From the NCBI RefSeq assembly GCF_016859125.1, contig NZ_CP069338.1, positions 8,993,501-9,057,500 of the forward strand: 64,000 nucleotides of DNA, written 5' to 3'. The stretch is from Archangium violaceum (lineage in GTDB: Bacteria; Myxococcota; Myxococcia; Myxococcales; Myxococcaceae). Within the stretch, counting starts at the first letter, position 1; each line of letters starts with the position of its first letter. The translations under genes were made by a program, and so were the position numbers. Below are positions 9,764 through 19,810 of this stretch, one piece after another. The notes beneath the pieces were generated by a model. The model ran no database searches. It saw only the letters and a list, made by a program, of their open reading frames with translations, and was not told the origin of the DNA.

Positions 9764-9937
9764 CTTCGGGCAGGCAATTTTTGCCCATCCCGGGGTGAAA
9801 GAATTTCCCACTTCCCGCCCTGATCCAGGCGCTTGCGCTCCCGGACGGGAGGACTGGTCGCTGTCCGGGGCGGCGGTATGTGCCTTGCTTCCCAGTGGCC
9901 GCGTGAACGGGTGTCGTGGGTCGGGGAGGCAGGGGTG

Positions 9938-11119
9938 ATGGCGGAACTGGTGTTCTGGTGTGCCGCGGTGCTGCTGGTACACACGTACTTTCTGTACCCG
10001 GTGGTGTTGTTCGCCCTGGATGGCGTGGCGCAGGTGCTCCACAACGTGCGCTACATGCGCTCGGGGCAGAGCCAGCGCCTGGGTGAGCAGCCGAGCGCGC
10101 TGCCCCGGGTGAGCCTGGTGGTGGCGGCCTACAACGAGGCGAGCTGCATCGAGGAGAAGCTGCGCAACAGTCTGGCGCTGGACTATCCGGCGGAGCGCTT
10201 CGAGGTGCTGATCGGCTCGGACGGCTCGTCGGACGGGACGGACGAGCTCGTGCAGCGGTGCACGGACGAGCGGGTGAGGCTGTCGGCGGCGCCGCGCGGC
10301 GGGAAGACGTCGGTGTTGAACCGGTGCATCCCGATGGCGAAGGGCGACATCGTGTTGCTCTCGGACGCCAACACGATGATCGAGCCGGAGGCGGTGAAGC
10401 GGCTGGTGCGGCACTTCGAGAACCCCGAGGTGGGGGCGGTGTGCGGGCAGCTGCGGCTCTACAACCCGACGAAGGCCGAGTACGAGGAGAGCACGTACTG
10501 GACGTACGAATCGCTCATCAAGTTCTACGAGGGCAAGCGGGGTGCGGTGGTGGGGGCGAATGGAGGGCTGTATGCCATCCGCCGCTCGCTGTTCAACGCG
10601 CTGCCCCCGTCGACGATCGTGGACGACTTCGTGATTCCGCTGCGCATCCTGGAGAAGGGCTACAAGGTGGTCTACGAGCCCGAGGCGGTGGCGCACGAGG
10701 AGACGACGGAGGACTACGGGAAGGAGTTCGGGCGGAGGGCGCGCATCGCGGCGGGGAACTTCCAGAGCCTGAGGATGGTGCCGGGCCTGTTGTCGCCGCT
10801 GTCTGGCTTCCCGGCGTTCGCGTTCTGGTCCCACAAGCTGCTGCGCTGGTGCGCGCCGGCGCTGATGGCCCTGGCCTTCGTGGCGAACCTCTTCCTGCTG
10901 AACAGCACCTTCTACCAGCTGGCACTGGCCGGTCAGGTGTTGTTCTACGCGCTGGCGTACCTCGGGAAGAGGGGAGCGCTGAAGGGGACGGCACGGAGGG
11001 TGGCGTCGGTGGCCTACTACTTCGTGACGATGAACCTGGCGATCGTGGTGGGCTTCTGGCGGTTCCTGCGCAACACGCAGCGGGCCGCGTGGGATCGCAC
11101 GGCCCGGGCCTCCTCGTAG
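9938..11119 (+). CDS. Membrane-bound family 2 glycosyltransferase
   Basis: 393 aa; the ATG at 9938 was chosen because GGGAGG precedes it and the predicted protein then starts with a membrane helix (FWCAAVLLVHTYFLYPVVLF). The GT-A catalytic domain begins at RVSLVVAAYNEASCIEEKL and contains GSDGSSDGT, the DxD-like LSDANTM, and VDDFVIPLR as the likely catalytic-base region. FGRRARIAAGN resembles the acceptor Q/RxxRW zone of processive synthases. Two or more C-terminal helices follow. It probably adds sugars from a nucleotide donor to an extracellular or lipid-linked polysaccharide, like cellulose- or poly-GlcNAc-synthase-type enzymes. Sugar specificity cannot be read. No other polysaccharide genes are adjacent. 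Confidence 0.85.
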   Translation: MAELVFWCAAVLLVHTYFLYPVVLFALDGVAQVLHNVRYMRSGQSQRLGEQPSALPRVSLVVAAYNEASCIEEKLRNSLALDYPAERFEVLIGSDGSSDGTDELVQRCTDERVRLSAAPRGGKTSVLNRCIPMAKGDIVLLSDANTMIEPEAVKRLVRHFENPEVGAVCGQLRLYNPTKAEYEESTYWTYESLIKFYEGKRGAVVGANGGLYAIRRSLFNALPPSTIVDDFVIPLRILEKGYKVVYEPEAVAHEETTEDYGKEFGRRARIAAGNFQSLRMVPGLLSPLSGFPAFAFWSHKLLRWCAPALMALAFVANLFLLNSTFYQLALAGQVLFYALAYLGKRGALKGTARRVASVAYYFVTMNLAIVVGFWRFLRNTQRAAWDRTARASS

Positions 11120-11150
11120 GTTCCGGGGCTGTCATCCGCTGAGGAAACAC

Positions 11151-11187
11151 GAAGGGCCCGGACTCCTCCGCGGAGTCCGGGCCCTTC
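11151..11187 (+). terminator. Strong GC-rich hairpin terminator
   Basis: A perfect 16-bp inverted repeat with a 5-base loop lies 31 bases after the glycosyltransferase stop. Only a short, mixed T tract follows (TTCTGTCAT). It fits an intrinsic-type terminator in a high-GC genome. Confidence 0.8.
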
Positions 11188-11266
11188 TGTCATGAGGCGG
11201 CTTCATCACATTCCAAGAGACGTTGAAACACGGCGCAGAACAGTCATACCAGTGAAACGGGTCTTC

Positions 11267-11288
11267 CCAGTCATTCTCCAGTCATTCT
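11267..11288 (+). repeat. Tandem 11-bp direct repeat upstream of the pectate-lyase-like gene
   Basis: CCAGTCATTCT occurs twice head-to-tail (11267-11277, 11278-11288); a partial CAGTCAT occurs at 11241. The repeats lie 67-88 bases before the ATG at 11355, in the likely promoter region, and could be an activator site or chance. Confidence 0.4.
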
Positions 11289-11354
11289 CCTCTGCTGCCA
11301 ATGAGGCCACCGTGCAGGGGAGGCCCGCACGCCAGCCACATCGAGGAAGCCCCC

Positions 11355-13048
11355 ATGACCTCTCGCCCCCCCGTCCCTCCCTTCCGGAAGGCCTCACGCC
11401 TTCTCCGCCATGTGTCTCTTTGCTTGCTGGTTTCACTCTCCTCCCTGGGGATCGGCGCGGCCTGCGCCAGTCCCGAGGAGTCCGAGCCCTCCCTGACGCC
11501 GGAGACCCTGGCGGCGGCGGTCACGGAGGTGAAGTTCCCGTCCGACGCGCCCGTCTGGAACGTGCGTGATTTCGGAGCCAGGGGAGACGGTGTCACGGAC
11601 GACACGCAAGCCTTCCAGGCCGCGATCAGTGCCGCGATCGATCATAACGGCCGGTATGGCGCGCTCCGCATCGTCTACATCCCGAACGGCACCTACAAGA
11701 TCACCGATACCCTCGAGAGCCGCATCGCCAATACGAAGTACTGGCACGGCTTCCGCGCGGGGCTCTACCTGCAGGGGGAAAGCCAGGCGGGAACCATCCT
11801 GTCCCTGCCTGCCGCGGCTCCTGGCTACACGTCGGCCTCGACTCCGAAGGCGGTCATCCTGACGGGCTCGGAGCAGAACGGGTTTTCCGCGACCTTCCCC
11901 GAGAGTGAGGGCAACGAGGCCTTCCGCCACTACATCCGCAACCTCACGGTCGAGATCGGCAGTGGCAATCCCGGTGCCGTGGGAATCGACTACCTGGTGA
12001 ACAACCGGGGCGGCATCTACAACGTCACCGTCAAGCCCGTCGACTCCGGCCGTGTCGGGCATACGGGCATCAAGATGGACCGCCAGTGGCCTGGGATGTC
12101 GCTGGCGGCAGCTCCACGGTGACGGTGTCCGAGTACATGTCCTTCGGGGCACACAAGATGTTCTCGGACGCCATCTCGGGAGCGATCCAGCTCCCCGTGC
12201 GCGAGACGCCGGAGTTCAACACGACGGACTTCTCGAAGTGGGTCAACGTCGTGTCCTGGAAGGCCACTCCTTCCGACAGCAAGGATGACGATCTGAAAGG
12301 CATCCAGGATGCCATCGACCAGGGCAAGCCCATCGTCTACCTGCCGCAGGGTTCCTACGAGGTGTCGAACACCATCGTGGTGAGGGGCTCGGTCCAGAAG
12401 GTGATGGGCCTTTCCGCCAGCATCAGCAAGAAGGAGGGCTTCCCCGCGGGTGCGCCCCTGATCCGCTTCGACGGTGGAGCGCCGGACTTCACGATCCTGC
12501 AGAACCTGCGTCTGGGAGGGGACGTGCAGCACAACAGCGCCAAGACGCTCGTCATCACCAATACCGATATCAATGGAGCCTATGGCAACACCGCCAAGGG
12601 TACGGGCAATCTCTACCTCGAGGACACCATCGGCCCCGCACCGTTCAACATCCAGACGCCCCAGCGCGTCTGGGCACGCCAGCTGAACGTCGAGTTCCAC
12701 GGGGGCGAGGAGGTCGACTACATCACCAACAACAAGAGCACGCTCTGGATCCTCGGCTACAAGACGGAGGGCATCAAGGGCAGCCTGCTGGTGAACAACG
12801 GCGGTTGGGCCGAGCTCCTCGGTGGTTTCTTCTACCCGAACAACGGGAATGGGACCGATCCGATGATCATCAACAACGGGGGCTCCCTGAGCGCCTCCTA
12901 CAAGAAGGATGATCTCACCGGCAACAACTACCCCATCCACGTCCGTGACATCCGTGGAAGCGATGTCCGCGACTTCAAGTCGTCCGATGCTCCGGACGCC
13001 AACAACTGCGCGCTCTACAGCGGCGCGAAGGCGAAATACACCCCGTAG
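11355..13048 (+). pseudogene. Frameshifted pectate-lyase-3/right-handed beta-helix exported protein
   Basis: Two frames together encode one product. Frame A (11355-12122) starts at an ATG with GAGGAA upstream and has a signal peptide ending ...GIGAAC (possibly lipoprotein). It then has the Pectate_lyase_3/GH28-55-like signature VRDFGARGDGVTDDTQAFQ and stops at 12122 after KMDRQWPG. Frame B (open from about 12086 to 13048) continues with a second such motif, DDDLKGIQDAIDQGKPIVYLP, and beta-helix repeats to the C-terminus. The frame change lies near 12090-12120. From memory of the family, residues that usually follow the WPG segment seem missing too, so the lesion may be a deletion plus frameshift. 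An intact protein would be an exported polysaccharide-degrading enzyme. A sequencing error cannot be excluded. Confidence 0.72.
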
Positions 13049-13092
13049 CAGGGTTTCCCCTCCCTCGCGACGAGCGGGGGAGGGGGGTTGGT

Positions 13093-14327
<1,235 letters not shown>

Positions 14328-14328
<1 letters not shown>

Positions 14329-14492
14329 CAGACCTTGCCCTCGCGGTAGAGCACGTGCTTGCGGATGCGCGGGTCGTACTTCTTCTTCTCCAGCTTCTCC
14401 TGCGAGAGCCGCTTGTTCTTCGTCGTCGTGTAGAAGTGCCCCGTGCCCGCGGTGGACACCAGGTGGACGATGGTGCGGTTTCCCTTCGGCAT
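14328..14492 (-). CDS. rpmG: Ribosomal protein bL33, zinc-independent (C-minus) form
   Basis: 54 aa beginning [16 protein letters not shown] and ending [13 protein letters not shown], the full length of bL33. It is part of the large ribosomal subunit near the E site. The two CxxC pairs of the zinc-binding form are absent: there are no cysteines at all, so it is the C-minus version. C-minus copies typically replace the zinc form when zinc is scarce, freeing zinc. Its stop overlaps the start of the CobW-type GTPase. It is too short for many gene finders. Confidence 0.93.
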
Positions 14493-14550
14493 GGTCGTTG
14501 TCTCCCGGCCACCCGGCCGTGCCGGTGGCTTCTAGAACCACCCGACCATT

Positions 14551-14569
14551 AATGCAATGAAGTTGCATT
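14551..14569 (-). promoter_or_regulatory. Inverted repeat, candidate Zur operator of rpmG-cobW unit
   Basis: AATGCAA-TGAAG-TTGCATT is a perfect 7-bp inverted repeat with a 5-base spacer in an AT-rich island, 59-77 bases upstream of the L33 ATG. On the minus strand TTGCAA (14574-14569) could be a -35 with the repeat between -35 and -10, a position suited to repression. Zur boxes are AT-rich palindromes of about this size. The assignment rests on the genes it precedes, not on a known myxobacterial consensus. Confidence 0.45.
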
Positions 14570-14580
14570 TGCAAGGCGCT

Positions 14581-14913
14581 GTCAGCGGTCCGTACGGCCG
14601 CACTGCCCTCCGGCTGCGGTGCGGCTCCCCGGGCGACCAGGCGGTGCGTTGCTTCACGGCTTGACGTGGACCTCCATCAGCAAGGATGAGCGGGCCAGAA
14701 GCAGGGGCCGACAGGGCGAGTGCTTTCAGGGCCAAGAACGCAACGACTCGCCTCTGCTCAGGGCCCAGGAAAGCTGGAGAAGGCAGGCGAAAGGTGCATT
14801 ATAACGTCGGGTTTCTGATTCTGACTCTCGACGTAGATCTTCACGGCTTGTCCTGCTTAACCCTGGCCTTTCTGCGTCTCCTGCTAAAATAGGAGTCTTC
14901 CGTTGGGGCTCTG
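14581..14913. other. Intergenic region before the toxin cassette
   Basis: 333 bases with no supported gene. GCTAAAATAGGAG at 14881-14895 contains a TAAAAT that could be a -10 for the 14914 gene; no matching -35 was found. GC is lower than in the flanking genes, as is common for promoters of toxin loci. Confidence 0.4.
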
Positions 14914-15162
14914 ATGACTTCCACATTGCTGGTGCTGCTGCTGTCCCAGGTGGAAGGGTCGTCCGACTTCCCCGCTGGGGACATGCTGGGCCTGGGCCAA
15001 CCAGGGGCACGCCACCTGTACTCGGGCCAGGTGCGCTGGCGCTTCGGCCACACGCTGTACGCGCTGACCGAGGGCGGCACGCTGCTGTTCCCGAATGCGG
15101 ACGGGGCATCGCGCCCGGGTGCCTACGCCTCCCTGGGACTGGGGGTGGACAATGCGCGCTGA
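14914..15162 (+). CDS. Small protein at the head of the toxin cassette
   Basis: 82 aa with a short hydrophobic N-terminus (TSTLLVLLLS) that could be a signal sequence; the rest is Gly-rich with aromatic residues (RHLYSGQVRWRFGHTLYALTEG). Its last 11 bases overlap the start of the lipoprotein toxin candidate, so translation is probably coupled. In myxobacterial Sit cassettes an accessory gene (sitB) precedes the toxin sitA and immunity sitI; this could be a short or decayed equivalent, but no homology can be claimed. The start codon has only a weak GGGG ribosome site. Confidence 0.5.
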   Translation: MTSTLLVLLLSQVEGSSDFPAGDMLGLGQPGARHLYSGQVRWRFGHTLYALTEGGTLLFPNADGASRPGAYASLGLGVDNAR

Positions 15163-17473
15163 GGCCCGGGTGTACAGGTGGGCCGCGCTGCTGGTGGCCG
15201 TGCTGCTCACCACCGGATGCGTCACGCTGGCGTCGCAACAGGGAGGTAGCGCAGCAGAGGGCCTCCGCGCCCTCTCCACGTTGCGAGAGAAGGGGGCCAG
15301 TACCTCACTCAAGGCGCCCGCCCCTCTTGCTTCCACGGAGTCGGGCGAGCACGCATTCTCTGGCGAGCCGGGCGTGCAGGAGAGGCTGCACCGCCGCCGC
15401 AGCGCCCGCGGACTGGGCCCGGACGCTGCCCTGGCGAACTCCGGCGAGGCGCCCGTGTACGAGGTGGCCAGAGCGGGGCCCGCCCCCCAGGAGCCGCCCT
15501 CGTGTGGAGGGCATGCCGTGCCCCCAGGCTGGCCCGACTTCTCCTCCAGCCGTGAGGAGTTGCTGGCGCCCTTCCTCACCTGCACCTCGCCCGGGGAAGT
15601 CCTCGCCCTCCAGGAGCGGGTGGACATGCCCCGGCTGCTGGAGGTCCTGGACGACTGGCGCGCAGTGCGACTCGGTGCCATGGGCCCACCGCGCGAGGAC
15701 GTTGCCCTCCTGCTCAACAAGAAGCGCACCTCCCTTCTCGTGAAGGCTCCCGGATCCTATGGGCGCCTCAACGCGCAGGTCCTCTCCGTCTTCATCGTCG
15801 ACTCCGCCTATGACAATGACTTGAGGGAGATTCTCTTCCTGCTGGCCCAGGAGAAGCGGCTGGAGGAAGTCCTCACGCTGCTGCCCGCTTTCCAGGTGGC
15901 GCTAGAGAAGAGGGGGCTGAAACCCTCGGCCCGAGTGGCGCCGGACTCCATGCTCGGGCAGGCGGCCCGAGGCCTTCTCCGGTTTGGCGAGGACATGTTC
16001 TCCAGCCCACCCATGGCCGTGGACGGACAGGACTTCGCTTTTTTTCCCATCAGGGGCCAACTGCCACCGGAGTACCAGGAGGCCCTCTCCACGGCCGAGA
16101 AGGAATTCCTGCGCAACGCCTCGGCGGACACCATGGCGGTGAGTGCGTTTGACCACCTCACCTTTGGTGTTCCGCTGGGGGGCTACCACTTCATCACCAC
16201 TTCCCTCCATGGAGTGCGGTTGCTCGGGCACGGACAGATAGAGGAGGGCACGCGCGAGGTGACGCCGGCGCTGGTGCTGGCCCTCGTCGCGGGGGGCAAG
16301 GGCGTGCGCTACCTCGCCAAGGGGGAAGGCGCCACAGGAGTGCGCCTGCGCCTCCGCACCGGGCTTGAGGCTGCGGAAGCGCGGCTTCGGGCCCTGACCG
16401 AGACAGCGCGACAATTCCAAGGGGTGATGAGCCTACAGGGCCTGCGCGACCTGGTGGGGTACATCCGGGCAAGCCGGGAGGCGGGCCGCTTCGTCGCCGC
16501 GGGCGGGGCGGACGCCGCGCTGGCGCTGTACGAGGCCCGGGGGAATGTGGCCATGGCCCGGCCGCTCATGTCCAAGGCCAGGCCCGGAGCCTCGGGCTCC
16601 CCTCCCGTGAAAACTGGCGCGGGGGCGGGCGCCGGGGAAGCCACCGCTGCGGCGGACGAGGCCGCACGCCCCTCCGCCACGAAGGCTGGTGCCGCCGAGC
16701 GCAAGGGCACCCTGGCCTCGCTGGTGGATGAGGAGGTTGGCCATACCCTGGATGTCGTGGAGGCCAAGCTCGCGGTCGCGGAGTTCGAGGCCATGGGCCC
16801 GCGCCTTCCCAAGAACGTGGGCGTGCTGAATCAGCACCGCCCCGCCCTCGACGCCCCGCCACCCGCGGCCCAGGGCAACCCGCGCTGGCGCGAGTACGTC
16901 GACTACTACAACAGGCGCTCCAAAGAGGTGGAGAATGGCACGGCCGCCGAGGGCCCGCTCAAGTGGGCGCCCTACGAGCAGATGCGCGCGTGGTTTGCCC
17001 GGGGACTGGCCTTCGAGCGCGACATGGTGAAGCTGCTGCAAGAGGACGCGAAGAAGCCTCGGGCCGAGCGCGGCTTCCTCGGAGACTTCGATAAGCCCCG
17101 CATTGAAATGCAGGTGGGCGTCAGGAAGCCGGGCCCCGGCCTGCGCTACGCGGATGTGCTCGTCATTGAAGAGGGAGGAGTTGGCGGGCGGCCACGGCGC
17201 GTGGAGACATTCAGCGTCAAGAGCCGTGACCTTTCTGGACTGAAGTATGAAGCCTTGGAAGCGCAGATGAAGATGGACGCGAGGGAAGCTCTGCGGAACT
17301 ACGGCGAAACGCTCGACATCCGCCGTCCTGGGCTTGAGGGCCCTGTCGAGGTGCGGAGGGTTCGCCTCATCTACGAGGGCGGCAAGCTCATGCCCACGGA
17401 TGTCGATGCATCGAAGGCCGCCGCGATTGCAACTGAGAAGGCTGTTCCGGGAGTGGAGGTCCTGTTCCAATGA
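15152..17473 (+). CDS. Lipoprotein polymorphic toxin candidate with C-terminal nuclease-like domain
   Basis: 773 aa from ATG 15152. A lipoprotein signal ends at LLTTGC (Cys23). A long central region (about 60-430) has no recognised enzyme; an Ala/Gly/Pro-rich, low-complexity stretch (about 460-530) then separates the C-terminal ~200 residues. That tail contains RYADVLVIEE (about 662-671) and VETFSVKSRD (about 682-691), spacing reminiscent of a restriction-endonuclease fold, though the (D/E)xK position is a serine. Lipid anchor, variable linker and C-terminal toxin-like module match myxobacterial SitA toxins, which pass between cells by TraA/B outer-membrane exchange. The next gene starts within its stop codon, as expected for an immunity gene. 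Toxicity is inferred. Confidence 0.65.
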   Translation: MRAEARVYRWAALLVAVLLTTGCVTLASQQGGSAAEGLRALSTLREKGASTSLKAPAPLASTESGEHAFSGEPGVQERLHRRRSARGLGPDAALANSGEAPVYEVARAGPAPQEPPSCGGHAVPPGWPDFSSSREELLAPFLTCTSPGEVLALQERVDMPRLLEVLDDWRAVRLGAMGPPREDVALLLNKKRTSLLVKAPGSYGRLNAQVLSVFIVDSAYDNDLREILFLLAQEKRLEEVLTLLPAFQVALEKRGLKPSARVAPDSMLGQAARGLLRFGEDMFSSPPMAVDGQDFAFFPIRGQLPPEYQEALSTAEKEFLRNASADTMAVSAFDHLTFGVPLGGYHFITTSLHGVRLLGHGQIEEGTREVTPALVLALVAGGKGVRYLAKGEGATGVRLRLRTGLEAAEARLRALTETARQFQGVMSLQGLRDLVGYIRASREAGRFVAAGGADAALALYEARGNVAMARPLMSKARPGASGSPPVKTGAGAGAGEATAAADEAARPSATKAGAAERKGTLASLVDEEVGHTLDVVEAKLAVAEFEAMGPRLPKNVGVLNQHRPALDAPPPAAQGNPRWREYVDYYNRRSKEVENGTAAEGPLKWAPYEQMRAWFARGLAFERDMVKLLQEDAKKPRAERGFLGDFDKPRIEMQVGVRKPGPGLRYADVLVIEEGGVGGRPRRVETFSVKSRDLSGLKYEALEAQMKMDAREALRNYGETLDIRRPGLEGPVEVRRVRLIYEGGKLMPTDVDASKAAAIATEKAVPGVEVLFQ

Positions 17474-18810
17474 AGGTGCTGGGGCTTGGTGACGTGAAGT
17501 CGGAGGACAGCCTCCGGCTCACTTTTGAGGGTGCGCTTGATCCGCGGGCTGCGCTTGAGGAAGTTCTCGAGCCATTCTTCCAGGCGCTGGAGGAATATGC
17601 GGGCGATTGGATGCCGGAAGTCGTCAGTGGCAGGCGGCGACTCAAATACTCCCGAGCCAACATCTGGAAGGCTCTGGAGGAGCGGCGCGATGAGCAAAGC
17701 ACAGACGTATGGCTCTACCGTACACAGCGGCCGACACTGGAGATGTCGCTGCATCTCTGGTTTCCGCCGCTTCCGCCCGCTTTGGACGTAATGAACACGG
17801 TGCAACCGCTCACCCTCTTCGCGGAGGAGGAGCGCTGCCGCCAATTCGTGGAAATGGTACGTACCTGGGCCTCTTGCTACCCGGTCACTCACGCCGCGGC
17901 CCACAGCGTGGCTGACAGGGCGTTGGCAGGTGCGCCCGATTTCGGACGCGATGCGCGGACCGCACGAAGAGACGGGTTCGACAGAATCTACGAGGTCTTC
18001 TGGCTCAACGTCTTCGGCCCCAAGTTGGTGGAAGCCGTGGGCCGCGAGCGCATGCTGTCCACGCCGGCTCACCGGGTGGAGGAACTGCCCAATGGCTCCA
18101 TCCTCCTGGTGACGTGGCCCACCGCCGCGGACTTCGCGAGCGCCGAGGCACGGCACGCTCAGGCGCGCGCGCACGTTCACCTCCGGCCGGACCTCCACTT
18201 CGACACGGTGTTGCGAACCCTGCGCGAGCGTAGCTCCACGCTCGCTCCCGTTGAGTCCCGCTTCCACCCGGATGTGGCGCCACTCCTCTCTCGCGTGGTG
18301 GATAGCGTCGCCATTCACGAGCGCCAACGCAGGATTGCTGAGTTCAACGTGTACCAACCGCCCGAGCCCAAAGAGTGGCGCCCCGCCGACTCCGCCCTCC
18401 CCCCGGATGTGGAAAACCTGGGACGCGCTAACGAGCATTACAGAGCCCTGGCTGAGCACCTCGTGGCGCTGATGCACACGAAGGTGCCATCCGTCTTCGA
18501 GGTAACGCCCGAGTCACTCAGTGATGTGGACTACCAGTTCTGGCATGAGGACTTCCCGAAGGTGTTCGAGCGGCAGCACATCGACGCGCACGCGGTGCCC
18601 GCCATTGGCGCGTACTTGGGCGAGGTGCTGGTGCGTAACCTGGGCGGCAAGTGGATACCTCGCCAGAAACTCGAGGAGGCCCAGGTGCTCGTCGGCAACC
18701 GTGTGTGGTTGCCGTTTGTGCGGGCTCACCATTACATGCGCTCGTGCGAATCGTTGCTGGACTACTCCCTCACCCAGCTCTACCGCGTGGCCGAGCGGTA
18801 CCGGGGTTGA
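17470..18810 (+). CDS. Probable immunity protein of the 15-19 kb cassette
   Basis: 446 aa; the ATG overlaps the toxin stop (ATGA). There is no signal peptide, so it is cytosolic. Residues about 20-260 (PFFQALEEYAGDWMP, NVFGPKLVEAVGRERMLS, LPNGSILLVTW) resemble DUF3396/type VI immunity-type proteins. Residues about 320-440 form a second module (GAYLGEVLVRNLGGKWIP, WLPFVRAHHYMRSCESLL) whose name I do not know. Position directly behind a C-terminally variable lipoprotein is the main reason for calling it immunity. It might protect against the nuclease-like tail of the upstream product. No catalytic motif is visible. Confidence 0.6.
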   Translation: MKVLGLGDVKSEDSLRLTFEGALDPRAALEEVLEPFFQALEEYAGDWMPEVVSGRRRLKYSRANIWKALEERRDEQSTDVWLYRTQRPTLEMSLHLWFPPLPPALDVMNTVQPLTLFAEEERCRQFVEMVRTWASCYPVTHAAAHSVADRALAGAPDFGRDARTARRDGFDRIYEVFWLNVFGPKLVEAVGRERMLSTPAHRVEELPNGSILLVTWPTAADFASAEARHAQARAHVHLRPDLHFDTVLRTLRERSSTLAPVESRFHPDVAPLLSRVVDSVAIHERQRRIAEFNVYQPPEPKEWRPADSALPPDVENLGRANEHYRALAEHLVALMHTKVPSVFEVTPESLSDVDYQFWHEDFPKVFERQHIDAHAVPAIGAYLGEVLVRNLGGKWIPRQKLEEAQVLVGNRVWLPFVRAHHYMRSCESLLDYSLTQLYRVAERYRG

Positions 18811-18987
18811 AGAGGAACTGAATCAGTGCGGTGCGCTCGTCTCAAGAGCGTTCGGGAAATCGGCAGGGGTATGGGCAGCAGGAGGGCAAGGGCTCGCACC
18901 TATGCTCCCTATCCGGTCCGAGTGTCGGCCGACGAGGGCCGCGCTGCGCCCTCATCCGGTCTCTCTCCTCGATTTATCGACTGCTCT

Positions 18988-19806
18988 TCAGTCGGCGAGC
19001 CTTGATTTGTTGGAGTAGATCCGGAACGTACACACCTCCCGGAAGCCCATCCGTCGATAGATGCCCAGTCCGTCAGGGGAGGCCTGAAGGGCGCCGATCT
19101 TCGCACCGAGTCCGCGCGCGAACGCGAGGGAGAAGTGGGTGAGCGCCGAACCGTAGCCCCGGTTGCGGTGCTCGGCCCGGGTGCTGATGTCGAAGATGTG
19201 CGCGCCATCTCCGCTCAGATAGATGGAGCTCGTCCCCACCGGGCGGCCGTCGACGAGTCCGAGGAAGAGCTTCAGCGGGCGCTCCGTCAGCCGTCCGAGC
19301 CGGGCCACCTGTTCGTAGAAGGGGACGACATAGACGTCTGGTGGTTCGAAGAGCGAGGCGATGACATGTCCAAAGGCTTCCACCTCCTCCGGCCGCTCCA
19401 CCAACTTGATCTCCAGTCCGGCGGGAGGGTTCATCGATGGGAGCTCGCTGAGATCGGCGAGCATTCCCACGTCGACCTCGTCCTCCACGAAGTCGTTGCG
19501 CCGGAGTGCCTCCAGGAGTGCCTCCTCCCGGAGCTCGTCGCAGGTCCACCAGGCCGCGGGCAGCTTCGCCGCGTTGAACTCCCCGCAGAGGCGGTCGGCC
19601 AGCGCTGGACCTTCCGCACCGAGCCGCTTGCTGATCACCAGGTTGAAGGTGTCTGTCTTGTGGCCGGAATTGATGGCCGCGTAGTGAGGGGTTCGCTGGA
19701 CCCGCACCGGCGGCCCGAGCTGGCCCGGATAATAGGTGTTCTTGCCGATCAGCCCCTCGAACAGGAGCTCGAGCCGCGCATCCGTGAGTCCATCCCGGGT
19801 GTTCAT
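18988..19806 (-). CDS. GNAT-family N-acetyltransferase
   Basis: 272 aa from ATG 19806. The C-terminal half carries the GNAT acetyl-CoA loop (FDISTRAEHRNRGYGSALTHFSLAFARG, motif A RxxGxG) and a late IYRRMGFREV strand-turn. The N-terminal ~130 residues are a helical extension seen in two-domain GNATs. It acetylates an unknown amine. It lies 4 bases downstream of the NlpC/P60-like gene stop, so the two form an operon. Confidence 0.85.
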   Translation of the reverse strand: MNTRDGLTDARLELLFEGLIGKNTYYPGQLGPPVRVQRTPHYAAINSGHKTDTFNLVISKRLGAEGPALADRLCGEFNAAKLPAAWWTCDELREEALLEALRRNDFVEDEVDVGMLADLSELPSMNPPAGLEIKLVERPEEVEAFGHVIASLFEPPDVYVVPFYEQVARLGRLTERPLKLFLGLVDGRPVGTSSIYLSGDGAHIFDISTRAEHRNRGYGSALTHFSLAFARGLGAKIGALQASPDGLGIYRRMGFREVCTFRIYSNKSRLAD

Positions 19807-19810
19807 GGGT

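Noticed and set aside
7667-10834. A 1055-codon minus-strand frame
   Set aside because: Antisense shadow of the zinc-finger and glycosyltransferase genes; no domain and biased composition.
14581-14913. Small open frames (for example 14619-14804 and 14686-14892) upstream of the toxin cassette
   Set aside because: No ribosome site, no homology and poor codon bias; more likely promoter DNA.
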